A DNA stretch of 25,747 nucleotides from SZUA-1377 sp964622255 (GTDB lineage: Bacteria > Campylobacterota > Campylobacteria > Campylobacterales > QNZT01), in NCBI GenBank assembly GCA_964622255.1, contig CAZUPK010000037.1, forward strand, positions 1-25,747, given 5' to 3'. Below, piece by piece: positions 7,572 to 15,195 of the stretch; the first letter of the stretch is position 1, and every line of letters begins with the position of its first letter. The notes under the pieces were generated by a model, which was given only the letters and a program-made list of their open reading frames with translations, ran no database searches and had not been told where the DNA came from. The translations under genes were made by a program, and so were the position numbers.

Positions 7572-7576
7572 ATAGT

Positions 7577-7593
7577 GTCCTTATAAAAAGGAT
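7577..7593 (+). terminator. Weak hairpin after pssA
   Basis: TCCTT (7578-7582) pairs with AAGGA (7588-7592) around ATAAA, followed by TAATATTTT. The stem is short, so it is only a possible terminator separating pssA from the ribosomal operon promoter. Confidence 0.3.
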
Positions 7594-7622
7594 AATATTT
7601 TATAAAAATGGCAAAAAAAAGC

Positions 7623-7651
7623 TTGACTTTAAAAGAACAATATACTATACT
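7623..7651 (+). promoter_or_regulatory. Sigma70-type promoter of the S10-spc operon
   Basis: TTGACT (-35, 7623-7628) and TATACT (-10, 7646-7651) are separated by exactly 17 bases, about 95 bases ahead of rpsJ. A near-consensus -35 is notable because promoters in this phylum often lack one; it fits a highly expressed operon. A second overlapping TATACT at 7641 has only a 12-base spacing and is less likely. Confidence 0.75.
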
Positions 7652-7664
7652 TCAAGTTCTATTT

Positions 7665-7700
7665 AATCCTCTGAGAAACTATAAATATTTTCGGAGGGTT
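7665..7700 (+). promoter_or_regulatory. Leader RNA hairpin of the S10 operon
   Basis: Bases 7665-7677 pair with 7688-7700 along 13 consecutive positions, including three G-U pairs, around a 10-base loop. The flanks ATTTAA/TTAAAT (7661-7666, 7704-7709) offer an alternative outer pairing. A second small hairpin GTCG/CGAC (7712-7715, 7722-7725) follows. The structure lies between the promoter and rpsJ, where E. coli has the L4-responsive S10 leader. Ribosomal-protein control here is inference. Confidence 0.6.
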
Positions 7701-7746
7701 TAGTTAAATCAGTCGGACTTTCGACAAGTTCTTTTAAGGATATTTT

Positions 7747-8061
7747 ATGGAAAAAATAAGACTTAAGCTAAAGGCTTATGATCACAGAGTTTTAGATAGA
7801 TCGGTTGCTGCGATAGTTGAAGCAGTTAAAAGAACTGGTGCTGAGATAAAAGGGCCAATCCCTTTACCTACAAAAATAAAAAAATATACAGTGCTAAGAT
7901 CACCACATGTTAACAAAGACAGTAGAGAGCAGTTTGAGGTAAGGATACACTCAAGACTAATCGATATTGTATCTGCGACAGGTGATACGGTAGATTCACT
8001 AATGAAACTTGATCTTGCTCCAGAAGTTAATGTTGAAGTAAGAGCAATGGGTCAAAACTAA
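7747..8061 (+). CDS. rpsJ: 30S ribosomal protein S10
   Basis: A 104-residue S10 with RLKAYDHRVLDRSV at the start and PLPTKIKKYTVLRSPHVNKD in the ribosome-binding loop, then REQFEVRIHSRLIDI. It is part of the 30S head, and in many bacteria S10 doubles as the NusE antitermination factor. It is the first gene of the operon, with an AAGGA site 7 bases before ATG 7747. Confidence 0.98.
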   Translation: MEKIRLKLKAYDHRVLDRSVAAIVEAVKRTGAEIKGPIPLPTKIKKYTVLRSPHVNKDSREQFEVRIHSRLIDIVSATGDTVDSLMKLDLAPEVNVEVRAMGQN

Positions 8062-8071
8062 GGAAGGTATG

Positions 8072-8647
8072 ATGGAGTATATAGTAGAAAAAGTTGGGAT
8101 GAGTAGAACGATTTCAGTCCCTAGCATACCTGTTACACTACTAAAAGTAGTAGATGCGAAAGTATGTGAAGTAAATGAAAACGGTGCATTAGTAGCATAT
8201 TCTTATGGTAAAAAGTTTAACAAAGCCATAGGGGGTCAGCAAAAAAAGTATTCTCTTTCAAAAGAGTTTAACAGATTTATGACACTAAAACTAGAGGGTG
8301 TTGAAGTTGGAGATTTGGATACGACTCCTTTAAAAGAGGCTAAAAGTGTAAAATCGACTTTTTATTCTAAAGGTAGAGGTTTTTCAGGTGTTGTAAAAAG
8401 ACATAACTTTGCTGGTGGTCCGGAAAGTCACGGTTCAAGGTTTCACAGAAGAGTAGGTTCTATTGGTATGTGTGAATGGCCAGGAAGGGTTCAGCCGGGT
8501 CAAAAGATGCCAGGACACTATGGAAATACAAAAAATACTGTAAAAAATGAGGTAGTATCTTTTGATGCCAAAACTGGTGTTTTAGTTGTAAAAGGATCAA
8601 TTCCGGGAGCAAATGGAAGTCTTGGAAAGGTAAGGATAGTTAAATGA
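8072..8647 (+). CDS. rplC: 50S ribosomal protein L3
   Basis: A 191-residue L3 with EKVGMSRTI at the N-terminus and the conserved tip region from KGRGFSGVVKRHNF to GSIGMCEWPGRVQPGQ. Two ATGs occur (8069, 8072); the second sits better behind AAGGAAGG. At the position where E. coli L3 has the Gln methylated by PrmB (MAGQMG), this protein has MPGHYG, so the modification site is His, as in many other bacteria. L3 helps form the peptidyl transferase centre. Its stop overlaps the L4 start (ATGA). Confidence 0.97.
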   Translation: MEYIVEKVGMSRTISVPSIPVTLLKVVDAKVCEVNENGALVAYSYGKKFNKAIGGQQKKYSLSKEFNRFMTLKLEGVEVGDLDTTPLKEAKSVKSTFYSKGRGFSGVVKRHNFAGGPESHGSRFHRRVGSIGMCEWPGRVQPGQKMPGHYGNTKNTVKNEVVSFDAKTGVLVVKGSIPGANGSLGKVRIVK

Positions 8648-9258
8648 GTAAAGCAATAGTAGTAGATAATAATTTTAAAGCAAATGGCGAAATAGCACTT
8701 CCGACTTCTTTTAGCGAAGTAAATCCACACAACCTTTATCTATACATAAAGTCTTATCAAGCAACTCTTAGAGCAAATACTGCTAAAGCTAAGACTAGAG
8801 CAGAAGTAAGTGGTGGTGGAAAAAAACCTTGGAGGCAAAAGGGAAGAGGTGGAGCTAGAGCCGGTTCAAACAGATCACCTGTATGGGTAGGTGGTGGAGT
8901 TTCTCACGGTCCTAAAAACAATAGAAACTATTTCCAAAAAGTAAACAAAAAACAAAAAAGATTGGCATTAGAGTATGCTATAGCTGAAAAAGCTGATGCA
9001 GGAAAACTTTTTGTAGTAGAGTCAGTTGTAGTAGAGTCTGGAAAAACTAAAGATGCAGTAAATGTATTAAAATCATTGGAGATAAGAAGTGCATTGATAG
9101 TGAAAGAGTTGATAGATGAAAAAACTTTCTATGCTTTTAGAAACTTAGGTAATGCATATTTGATTGAGCCAAATGAGTTGAATGCTTACACAGCAAGTGC
9201 TTTTGATTCAATCATCATAGAGAAAAATGTTTTAGAAAACTTAATAAAAGAGGGCTAA
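8644..9258 (+). CDS. rplD: 50S ribosomal protein L4
   Basis: A 204-residue L4. The exit-tunnel extension is recognisable as GGGKKPWRQKGRGGARAG (about 57-74) followed by SPVWVGGGVSHGPKNNRNY. The C-terminal globular part contains SALIVKELID and RNLGNAYLIEPNELNAY. ATGA overlap with rplC indicates coupled translation. L4 lines the peptide exit tunnel and, in E. coli, represses this operon by binding its leader, so it is the candidate regulator for the hairpin at 7665-7700. Confidence 0.97.
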   Translation: MSKAIVVDNNFKANGEIALPTSFSEVNPHNLYLYIKSYQATLRANTAKAKTRAEVSGGGKKPWRQKGRGGARAGSNRSPVWVGGGVSHGPKNNRNYFQKVNKKQKRLALEYAIAEKADAGKLFVVESVVVESGKTKDAVNVLKSLEIRSALIVKELIDEKTFYAFRNLGNAYLIEPNELNAYTASAFDSIIIEKNVLENLIKEG

Positions 9259-9259
9259 G

Positions 9260-9541
9260 ATGGCAGATATAACAGATATAAAAGCAATCATTTATACAGA
9301 AAAAAGTTTAAGCCTTCAAGAAAATGGTGTTGTTGTTATTCAAACTTCACCAAAGATGACAAAGAATGGTTTAAAAGAGGTTTTAAGGGAGTATTTTGGT
9401 GTTGTTCCTGTAAAGATTAACTCTATGAGAGTAAATGGGAAGGTAAAAAGATTTAGAGGTATCGAAGGTAAGAGACCAGACTACAAAAAGTTCTATGTTA
9501 CTCTACCTGAGGGTGCGAACATAGAAAGTGTGGAGGTATAA
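9260..9541 (+). CDS. rplW: 50S ribosomal protein L23
   Basis: A 93-residue L23 with KAIIYTEKSLSLQE at the N-terminus, VLREYFGVVPVKINSMRV in the core and GKVKRFRGIEGKRPDYKKFY in the extended loop. It sits at the tunnel exit and docks trigger factor and SRP. Only one base separates it from rplD. Confidence 0.97.
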   Translation: MADITDIKAIIYTEKSLSLQENGVVVIQTSPKMTKNGLKEVLREYFGVVPVKINSMRVNGKVKRFRGIEGKRPDYKKFYVTLPEGANIESVEV

Positions 9542-9542
9542 A

Positions 9543-10373
9543 ATGGCTATAAAATCATACAGACCATATACACCTAGTAGAAGATATATGACAAGTCTTG
9601 ATAATTCAGATATAACTAGTAAACCAACTGTAAAATCTTTACTAAAAAAGATTCCTGCAACTGGTGGTAGAAATAGTTATGGAAGAATAACTTCAAGGCA
9701 TAAAGAGGCAGGTGCTAAAAAATCATATAGAATAATAGATTTTAAAAGAAGAAAGTTTGGTGTCGAGGGAACAGTTGCTACTGTTGAATATGATCCATAC
9801 AGAAACTGTAGAATATGTCTTATAAACTATGCAGATGGTGAAAAGAGATATATTATCCAACCTTCAGGGCTAAAAGTTGGTGATAAAATTATGTCTGCAG
9901 AGAGCGGACTTGATATAAGAGTGGGAAATGCTATGAAACTAAAAAATATCCCAGTTGGAACTATTATCCACAATATAGAGATGAAACCGGGTAAGGGTGG
10001 ACAAATAGCAAGAAGTGCTGGTGGATATGCTCAACTTATGGGTAAAGAGGATAAATATGTTGTTCTTAGACTTCCAAGTGGAGAGATGAGGCAAATCCTT
10101 GGTGAGTGTATGGCGACTATTGGAACAGTTGGAAATGAAGATTGGGCAAATGTTGTTATAGGTAAAGCCGGAAGAAATAGACACAGAGGTATAAGACCGC
10201 AAACTAGAGGTTCTGCGATGAACCCTATCGATCACCCCCATGGCGGTGGTGAAGGTAAAACAAATGCTTCAAGACATCCGGTTAGTCCGTGGGGTATGCC
10301 TACTAAAGGCTATAAAACTAGAAGAAAAAAAGCTAGTGATAAACTTATAATCGCTAGAAGAAAAGGAAAGTAG
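9543..10373 (+). CDS. rplB: 50S ribosomal protein L2
   Basis: A 276-residue L2, usual length, beginning MAIKSYRPYTPSRR. ATG 9543, one base after the rplW stop, matches the family start; an in-frame start 15 bases upstream adds a short non-homologous leader. The conserved C-terminal segment HPHGGGEGKTNASRHPVSPW, which approaches the peptidyl transferase centre, is intact. L2 is required for subunit joining and peptidyl transfer. Confidence 0.98.
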   Translation: MAIKSYRPYTPSRRYMTSLDNSDITSKPTVKSLLKKIPATGGRNSYGRITSRHKEAGAKKSYRIIDFKRRKFGVEGTVATVEYDPYRNCRICLINYADGEKRYIIQPSGLKVGDKIMSAESGLDIRVGNAMKLKNIPVGTIIHNIEMKPGKGGQIARSAGGYAQLMGKEDKYVVLRLPSGEMRQILGECMATIGTVGNEDWANVVIGKAGRNRHRGIRPQTRGSAMNPIDHPHGGGEGKTNASRHPVSPWGMPTKGYKTRRKKASDKLIIARRKGK

Positions 10374-10652
10374 ATGGCTAGAAGTTTAAAAAAAGGTCCA
10401 TTTATAGATGATCATTTATTAAAAAAAGTTCAAAAAGCAAAAGAGAGTGGTGATAAAAAACCTATCAAAACTTGGTCAAGAAGAAGCACTATTATACCAG
10501 ATATGATAGGACTTACTTTTTCTGTTCACAATGGTAGAAACTTTGTTCCGGTTTACATAACTGAAAACCATATAGGTTATAAGCTTGGTGAGTTCGCTCC
10601 AACTAGAACATTTAAGGGACATAAAGGTTCCGTTCAAAAGAAGATAGGTTAA
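10374..10652 (+). CDS. rpsS: 30S ribosomal protein S19
   Basis: A 92-residue S19 opening MARSLKKGPFIDDHLLKK, with TWSRRSTIIPDMIGLTFSVH and the conserved end GEFAPTRTFKGHKG. It starts directly after the L2 stop with no gap. It belongs to the 30S head, with S13, near the A site. Confidence 0.98.
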   Translation: MARSLKKGPFIDDHLLKKVQKAKESGDKKPIKTWSRRSTIIPDMIGLTFSVHNGRNFVPVYITENHIGYKLGEFAPTRTFKGHKGSVQKKIG

Positions 10653-10661
10653 GGTGAAAAG

Positions 10662-11288
10662 ATGAGTAAAGCAGTATTAAAATTTATAAGACTATCACCG
10701 ACAAAAGCTAGACTTGTTGCAAGAGAAGTTCAAGGTATGAATGCAGAAGTTGCACTTGCATCTTTAGAGTTTACACCTAATAAAGCGGCAGGAATTATAG
10801 CTAAAGTTATAGCATCGGCTGTGTCAAATGGTGGATATGAGCCTGAAGAGGTAGAAGTTGTCTCTTGTAGAGTGGATAAAGGTCCGGTTTTGAGGAGATT
10901 TAGACCAAGAGCTAGAGGTAGTGCAAGTAAAATCTTGAAACCTACTTCGCATATTATGGTTGAAGTAGCACCGGTTGGAAGTGAAACAAAAAAAGAGAGA
11001 AAAAAAACAGTAAAGTTAGAGCCTAAAAAGATTGAGCCTAAAGAGAAAAAAGATGAGGTTAGGGAAGATATAAAAGATGAGAAGAAGGGTGATGATTTAA
11101 CAAAAATCAAAGGTATAGGTAAAGCTTATCAAGTAAAACTAAATAGTGAGGGTATTTATACACTTGAGGATATTGCAAATATGAATGAAGAGCAAATAGC
11201 AACTATAGAAGAAAAATACAGCTTCAAAGGTGACTTTAAAGAGTCTGTCGCACATGCCAAAGAATTATTAGAAAGTAAGGAGTCATAA
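10662..11288 (+). CDS. rplV: 50S ribosomal protein L22 with C-terminal helix-hairpin-helix extension
   Basis: Residues 1-105 are a normal L22 (LSPTKARLVAREVQG, TPNKAAGIIAKVIASAVSN, RRFRPRARGSASKI), the protein that lines the exit tunnel. Bacterial L22 is usually about 110 residues; this one has 208. A Lys/Glu-rich linker (about 107-143) leads to a compact helical domain (144-205) that starts DDLTKIKGIGKAYQVKL, a helix-hairpin-helix motif. Comparable tails occur on other ribosomal proteins, such as L21 in some Proteobacteria. The frame is continuous through to rpsC, so this is a true fusion. The function of the tail is unknown; contact with rRNA at the surface is inference. Confidence 0.95.
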   Translation: MSKAVLKFIRLSPTKARLVAREVQGMNAEVALASLEFTPNKAAGIIAKVIASAVSNGGYEPEEVEVVSCRVDKGPVLRRFRPRARGSASKILKPTSHIMVEVAPVGSETKKERKKTVKLEPKKIEPKEKKDEVREDIKDEKKGDDLTKIKGIGKAYQVKLNSEGIYTLEDIANMNEEQIATIEEKYSFKGDFKESVAHAKELLESKES

Positions 11289-11289
11289 G

Positions 11290-11976
11290 ATGGGTCAAAA
11301 AGTAAATCCGATTGGACTTAGACTTGGTCTTAATAGAAATTGGGACTCAAGATGGTACCCATCAAAAGAGACTACGGTTACAAATATTGGTGAAGACTAT
11401 AAAATAAGAAAGTTTGTAAAAAAAGAGCTTTATTATGCAGGTATTAGCCAAATCTTGATAGAAAGAACAGCTAAAAAATCAAGAGTAACTATAGTGTCTG
11501 CTAGACCAGGTATAATCATAGGTAAAAAAGGTGCTGATATAGAAAAATTAAGAGTTAAACTTAGCAAGTTTATCGGTAGAGATATAAATGTAAATATAAA
11601 AGAGGAGAGAAGACCTCAAATATCTGCTCAACTAGCAGCCGAAAATGTTGCTACACAGCTTGAGAGAAGGGTAGCATTTAGAAGAGCTATGAAAAAAGTT
11701 ATTCAAAGTGCTATGCAAAAAGGTGCAAAAGGTATTAAAGTTTCAGTTGCCGGAAGACTTGGTGGAGCTGAAATGGCAAGAACTGAGTGGTATCTTGAGG
11801 GTAGAGTTCCTCTTCATACACTAAGAGCAAAAATAGACTACGGTTTTGTAGAAGCTCATACGACTTATGGAATTATAGGTGTTAAAGTTTGGATATTTAA
11901 AGGTGAAGTTCTTACTAAGGGTATTCAACCTGAGAGAAAACAAACACCTAGAAAAAACAAAAGAAGAGGTGAATAA
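11290..11976 (+). CDS. rpsC: 30S ribosomal protein S3
   Basis: A 228-residue S3 opening MGQKVNPIGLRLGLNRNWDS, with the KH-domain signature RPGIIIGKKGADIEKL and the C-terminal domain ending in GIQPERKQTPRKNKRRGE. It forms part of the mRNA entry channel. One base separates it from rplV. Confidence 0.98.
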   Translation: MGQKVNPIGLRLGLNRNWDSRWYPSKETTVTNIGEDYKIRKFVKKELYYAGISQILIERTAKKSRVTIVSARPGIIIGKKGADIEKLRVKLSKFIGRDINVNIKEERRPQISAQLAAENVATQLERRVAFRRAMKKVIQSAMQKGAKGIKVSVAGRLGGAEMARTEWYLEGRVPLHTLRAKIDYGFVEAHTTYGIIGVKVWIFKGEVLTKGIQPERKQTPRKNKRRGE

Positions 11977-11978
11977 TT

Positions 11979-12404
11979 ATGTTAATGCCTAAAAGAACAA
12001 AGTATAGAAAACAGCAAAAAGGTAGAAATAGGGGTAAATCTTTTAGAGGTAATACTATTGCTTTTGGTGAGATTGCTCTAAAAGCTACCGAAGCTGGAAG
12101 GATAGATTCAAGACAGATCGAAGCTGCTAGGATTGCTATGACAAGACATGTTAAAAGACAAGCAAAGTCTTGGATTAGAGTTTTCCCTGATAAGCCTATA
12201 ACTAAAAAACCGTTAGAGACAAGGATGGGTAAAGGTAAAGGTGCAGTTGAGAAGTGGGTTATGAATATAAAACCTGGAAGAATTATTTTTGAGATGGCAG
12301 GTGTTAGTGAAGAGTTAGCAAGAGAAGCTTTAACTCTAGCTAAACACAAGTTACCTTTTAAAACAAAAATCATAACAGCAGAGAACGAACATGAAGTATA
12401 TTGA
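11979..12404 (+). CDS. rplP: 50S ribosomal protein L16
   Basis: A 141-residue L16 opening MLMPKRTKYRKQQKGRNRG, followed by ALKATEAGRIDSRQIEAAR, IRVFPDKPITKKPLETRMG and KGKGAVEKWV. GAGGTG before ATG 11979 is the ribosome site. L16 helps place tRNA in the A and P sites. Its last 14 bases overlap rpmC. Confidence 0.98.
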   Translation: MLMPKRTKYRKQQKGRNRGKSFRGNTIAFGEIALKATEAGRIDSRQIEAARIAMTRHVKRQAKSWIRVFPDKPITKKPLETRMGKGKGAVEKWVMNIKPGRIIFEMAGVSEELAREALTLAKHKLPFKTKIITAENEHEVY

Positions 12405-12591
12405 TTTAAAAGATAAAAGCGAAAAAGAGTTAAATGAGATGTTAAAAGAGAAGAAGTTGTTGCTGTTTAAGCTTAGAGCAAAGCTTAAAACGATGCAACT
12501 AAACAATCCAAATGAGATTAAAGAGACTAGAAGAGACATAGCTAGAATAAATACAGCTTTGTCTGCACTAAAAAACGAAGTTAAGGCATAA
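12391..12591 (+). CDS. rpmC: 50S ribosomal protein L29
   Basis: A 66-residue two-helix protein opening MKYIDLKDKSEKELNEML, with KLLLFKLRAKLKTMQLNNPN and ETRRDIARINT, typical L29. It begins 14 bases inside rplP, so translation is coupled. It lies beside L23 at the exit tunnel. Confidence 0.97.
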   Translation: MKYIDLKDKSEKELNEMLKEKKLLLFKLRAKLKTMQLNNPNEIKETRRDIARINTALSALKNEVKA

Positions 12592-12593
12592 AG

Positions 12594-12845
12594 ATGGCTT
12601 TAAAAAGAGTAATACAAGGTAAAGTTGTAAAAAAGGCTGGTGATAAAACAGCTACAGTTTTGGTTGAGAGAAAAGTGGTTCATCCTAGATATCACAAAAT
12701 CGTAAAAAGATTTAAAAAATATCTAGTGCATGATGAGAGAAATGAAACAAATGTGGGTGATGTTATCAGTGCTATTGAGTGCAGACCACTCTCTAAAAGA
12801 AAGTCTTTTAGACTCAAAGAGATTGTTCAAACAGGAGTTGAGTAA
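12594..12845 (+). CDS. rpsQ: 30S ribosomal protein S17
   Basis: An 83-residue OB-fold S17 with VIQGKVVKKAGDKTATVLVE and HPRYHKIVKRFKKYLVHDE, then VGDVISAIECRPLSKRKSFR. It is an early 16S rRNA binder. Its TAA shares one base with the rplN ATG. Confidence 0.98.
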   Translation: MALKRVIQGKVVKKAGDKTATVLVERKVVHPRYHKIVKRFKKYLVHDERNETNVGDVISAIECRPLSKRKSFRLKEIVQTGVE

Positions 12846-13213
12846 TGATTCAAAGTTTTACTAGACTTGCAGTTGCTGATAACAGTGGTGCAAAAGAGAT
12901 TATGTGTATAAAAGTTTTGGGTGGTAGTAAAAGAAGATATGCTTCTGTTGGGGATGTTGTAGTAGCATCAGTAAAAAAAGCTATCCCAAATGGAAAAGTT
13001 AAAAAAGGTCAGGTTGTTAAAGCTGTTGTAGTTAGAACAAAAAAAGAGATTCAAAGAGAAAATGGATCTTTAATAAGATTTGATGAAAATGCAGCTGTTA
13101 TACTTGATGGTAAAAATGAGCCTATAGGAACAAGGATTTTTGGACCTATAAGTAGAGAAGTAAGATATAGTGGATTTATGAAAATAGTTTCACTAGCTCC
13201 GGAGGTGTTATAA
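12845..13213 (+). CDS. rplN: 50S ribosomal protein L14
   Basis: A 122-residue L14, the standard length, opening MIQSFTRLAVADNSGAKEIM, with DENAAVILDGKNEPIGTRIF and a C-terminal ending in KIVSLAPEVL. It forms an intersubunit bridge. TAATG overlaps join it to rpsQ and rplX on both sides. Confidence 0.98.
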   Translation: MIQSFTRLAVADNSGAKEIMCIKVLGGSKRRYASVGDVVVASVKKAIPNGKVKKGQVVKAVVVRTKKEIQRENGSLIRFDENAAVILDGKNEPIGTRIFGPISREVRYSGFMKIVSLAPEVL

Positions 13214-13446
13214 TGGCTGTAAAGTTTAAGATAAAAAAGGGTGATACAGTTAAAATAATAGCTGGTAATGATAGAGGTAAAACTGGAGAAGTTTTAAAAG
13301 TTATGCCTAAAACTTCACAAGTTGTTGTTGCTGGATGCAAAGTAGCTAAAAAGGCAATAAAACCAACTGAGGAAAATCCAAATGGTGGTTTTGTAAATAA
13401 AGAGATGCCTATACATATCTCAAATGTAGCAAAAGTTGAGGGTTAA
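13213..13446 (+). CDS. rplX: 50S ribosomal protein L24
   Basis: A 77-residue L24 with the KOW motif KKGDTVKIIAGNDRGKTGEV and the ending PIHISNVAKVEG. It is shorter than the E. coli form (about 104) but within the range for this phylum. It starts large-subunit assembly by binding the 5' end of 23S rRNA. Confidence 0.97.
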   Translation: MAVKFKIKKGDTVKIIAGNDRGKTGEVLKVMPKTSQVVVAGCKVAKKAIKPTEENPNGGFVNKEMPIHISNVAKVEG

Positions 13447-13449
13447 TAA

Positions 13450-13998
13450 ATGGTAGTGAGACTTAAAGAAAAATATACAAACGAGATAAAATCTGCTCTA
13501 AAAGAAGAGCTTGACATAAAAAATGTTATGCAAATTCCAGCTTTAGAAAAGATTGTTATAAATGTTGGTGCTGGTGAAGAGGCAAAAGATAGTAAAATTT
13601 TACAAAATATTCAAGATACTATCTCTTTGATAGCTGGACAAAGAGCAGTTGTAACAAGAGCTAGAAAATCTATAGCAGGTTTTAAAGTAAGAGAGGGATT
13701 TCCTATTGGTGTAAAAGTTACTCTAAGAGGTGATAGAATGTACACTTTCTTAGATAAGCTTATCTCCATAACCCTGCCGAGAGTGAAAGACTTTAGAGGT
13801 GTTCCAAGATCAAACTTTGATGGTCATGGTAACTATACTTTCGGACTTGACGAGCAACTTGTATTTCCGGAAGTAAAATTTGATGATATTATAAAACAAC
13901 ATGGTATGAATATAACTTTAGTCACAACGACTGATGATGATAAACAGGCATTTAGATTGCTAGAGTTATTAGGAATGCCATTTGCAAAGAGGGTTTAA
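13450..13998 (+). CDS. rplE: 50S ribosomal protein L5
   Basis: A 182-residue L5 with QIPALEKIVINVGAG, AVVTRARKSIAGFKVREG and VPRSNFDGHGNYTFGLDEQL. It binds 5S rRNA in the central protuberance. A TAATAAATG junction separates it from rplX by three bases. Confidence 0.98.
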   Translation: MVVRLKEKYTNEIKSALKEELDIKNVMQIPALEKIVINVGAGEEAKDSKILQNIQDTISLIAGQRAVVTRARKSIAGFKVREGFPIGVKVTLRGDRMYTFLDKLISITLPRVKDFRGVPRSNFDGHGNYTFGLDEQLVFPEVKFDDIIKQHGMNITLVTTTDDDKQAFRLLELLGMPFAKRV

Positions 13999-14001
13999 AT
14001 C

Positions 14002-14187
14002 ATGGCAAAAAAATCAATGATAGCAAAACAAAAAAGAAAACCTAAGTTTGGTGTTAGAGCTTACACAAGATGTCAAATCTGTGGAAGACCACACTCAGTA
14101 TATAGAGATTTTGGAATCTGTAGAGTTTGTCTAAGAAAAATGGCAAATGAAGGTAAGATTCCAGGACTTAAAAAATCAAGTTGGTAG
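14002..14187 (+). CDS. rpsN: 30S ribosomal protein S14, zinc-binding short (type Z) form
   Basis: A 61-residue S14 carrying the four-Cys zinc site CQIC (residues 24-27) and CRVC (40-43), ending GKIPGLKKSSW. The zinc-free long form (about 101 residues) is absent here. In the type Z form the metal stabilises the fold, so expression may depend on zinc where a paralogue exists. Confidence 0.98.
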   Translation: MAKKSMIAKQKRKPKFGVRAYTRCQICGRPHSVYRDFGICRVCLRKMANEGKIPGLKKSSW

Positions 14188-14197
14188 GGAGAAATTT

Positions 14198-14593
14198 ATG
14201 GTAAATGATTTAGTATCAGATGCTCTAACTAGAATAAGAAATGCATCTATGAGAAGACTAGAAGTAACACAACTTCTTCACTCTAAACTTGTAGAGTCTG
14301 TGGTAAAAATCTTCCAGGAGAAGGGTTACATAGATAGTTACAATGTAATCGAAGAGGGAAATAAAAAGTTTATTAAAGTAGTTTTGAAGTATAACGACAA
14401 TGGAGTTAGTGTTATATCCGAGCTTAAAAAGATTTCTAAACCAGGAAGAAGGGTTTATAAAAAGGCTGAGGATATAAAAAGATTTAAAAATGGTTATGGA
14501 ACTATTGTAGTTAGCACTTCAAAAGGTGTACTACCCAACGATGTCGCTTACAAAGAGGGTGTGGGTGGCGAAGTTATCTGTAGTATTTGGTAA
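14198..14593 (+). CDS. rpsH: 30S ribosomal protein S8
   Basis: A 131-residue S8 opening MVNDLVSDALTRIRNASMRR, with KPGRRVYKKAEDIKRFKNGY and STSKGVLPNDVAYKEGVGGE. ATG 14198 follows GGGAGAAATTT; an earlier in-frame start lies inside rpsN and lacks homology. S8 binds central-domain 16S rRNA and, in E. coli, represses the spc operon. Confidence 0.97.
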   Translation: MVNDLVSDALTRIRNASMRRLEVTQLLHSKLVESVVKIFQEKGYIDSYNVIEEGNKKFIKVVLKYNDNGVSVISELKKISKPGRRVYKKAEDIKRFKNGYGTIVVSTSKGVLPNDVAYKEGVGGEVICSIW

Positions 14594-14629
14594 AAGTGAA
14601 AAACTTTTGCGGCATTCGAAAAAAATTCG
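14592..14629 (+). promoter_or_regulatory. Two small hairpins in the rpsH-rplF gap
   Basis: AAAAGT/ACTTTT (14592-14597, 14603-14608) and CGAA/TTCG (14617-14620, 14626-14629) fold within a 57-base gap, the only sizeable spacer inside the operon. ATTCG occurs twice. There is no T-run, so it is more likely an RNA processing or regulatory element than a terminator. Confidence 0.35.
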
Positions 14630-14650
14630 TAGACAAGTAAAAGGATAAAT

Positions 14651-15187
14651 ATGTCAAGAATTGGTAAACAACCGGTTTCTATACCAAGCGGTATGGATGT
14701 TAGCTTAAATGGTGCAGTTTTAAGCTTTAAAAAAGGTAATGTTACAAAAGAGTTAGATACAAAAGATTTTGTAAATATTGAAATAAAAAGTAATCAAATA
14801 GTTTTCTCACCAAAAGGTGATGATAGACAATCAAGAGCTTTTTGGGGAACTTTCAGATCTTTAGCTAATAACATAGTTATAGGTTTAACTGAGGGGTATG
14901 AGAAAAAGCTTGAGATAAACGGTGTTGGTTATAGAGCAGCAGTAAAGGGTAATGTTTTAGAGTTACAACTTGGATTTTCTCATCCTATTAACTATGAATT
15001 TCCAAAAGATGTATCTATAGCAGTTGAGAAAAATATTATTACTATAAAAGGTGATGATAAGCAAAGAATAGGACAGATTGCAGCTGAGATTAGAGGATTT
15101 AGACCACCTGAACCATATAAAGGTAAAGGTGTTAAATATGTTGATGAAGTTATCATCAGAAAAGCTGGTAAGACTGCAGGTAAATAG
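14651..15187 (+). CDS. rplF: 50S ribosomal protein L6
   Basis: A 178-residue L6 opening MSRIGKQPVSIPSGMDVSL, with the two L6 repeats and the signature RPPEPYKGKGVKYVDE near the end. AAAGGA precedes ATG 14651 by 6 bases. It lies near the sarcin-ricin loop and factor-binding site. It follows an unusually long spacer after rpsH. Confidence 0.98.
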   Translation: MSRIGKQPVSIPSGMDVSLNGAVLSFKKGNVTKELDTKDFVNIEIKSNQIVFSPKGDDRQSRAFWGTFRSLANNIVIGLTEGYEKKLEINGVGYRAAVKGNVLELQLGFSHPINYEFPKDVSIAVEKNIITIKGDDKQRIGQIAAEIRGFRPPEPYKGKGVKYVDEVIIRKAGKTAGK

Positions 15188-15195
15188 GGGATAAA

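Noticed and set aside
7629..7737. Inverted repeat TTAAAAGAAC (7629-7638) and GTTCTTTTAA (7728-7737) around the S10 leader
   Set aside because: The left arm lies between the -35 and -10 boxes, so it would not be in the transcript; likely chance in A/T-rich DNA.
10730..11110. Minus-strand frame of 126 codons opposite rplV
   Set aside because: Shadow of the charged L22 linker, Ser/Phe-rich translation, no homology I recognise.
11948..12373. Minus-strand 141-codon frame opposite rplP
   Set aside because: Shadow of a highly conserved ribosomal gene; hydrophobic appearance arises from complementing Lys/Arg codons.
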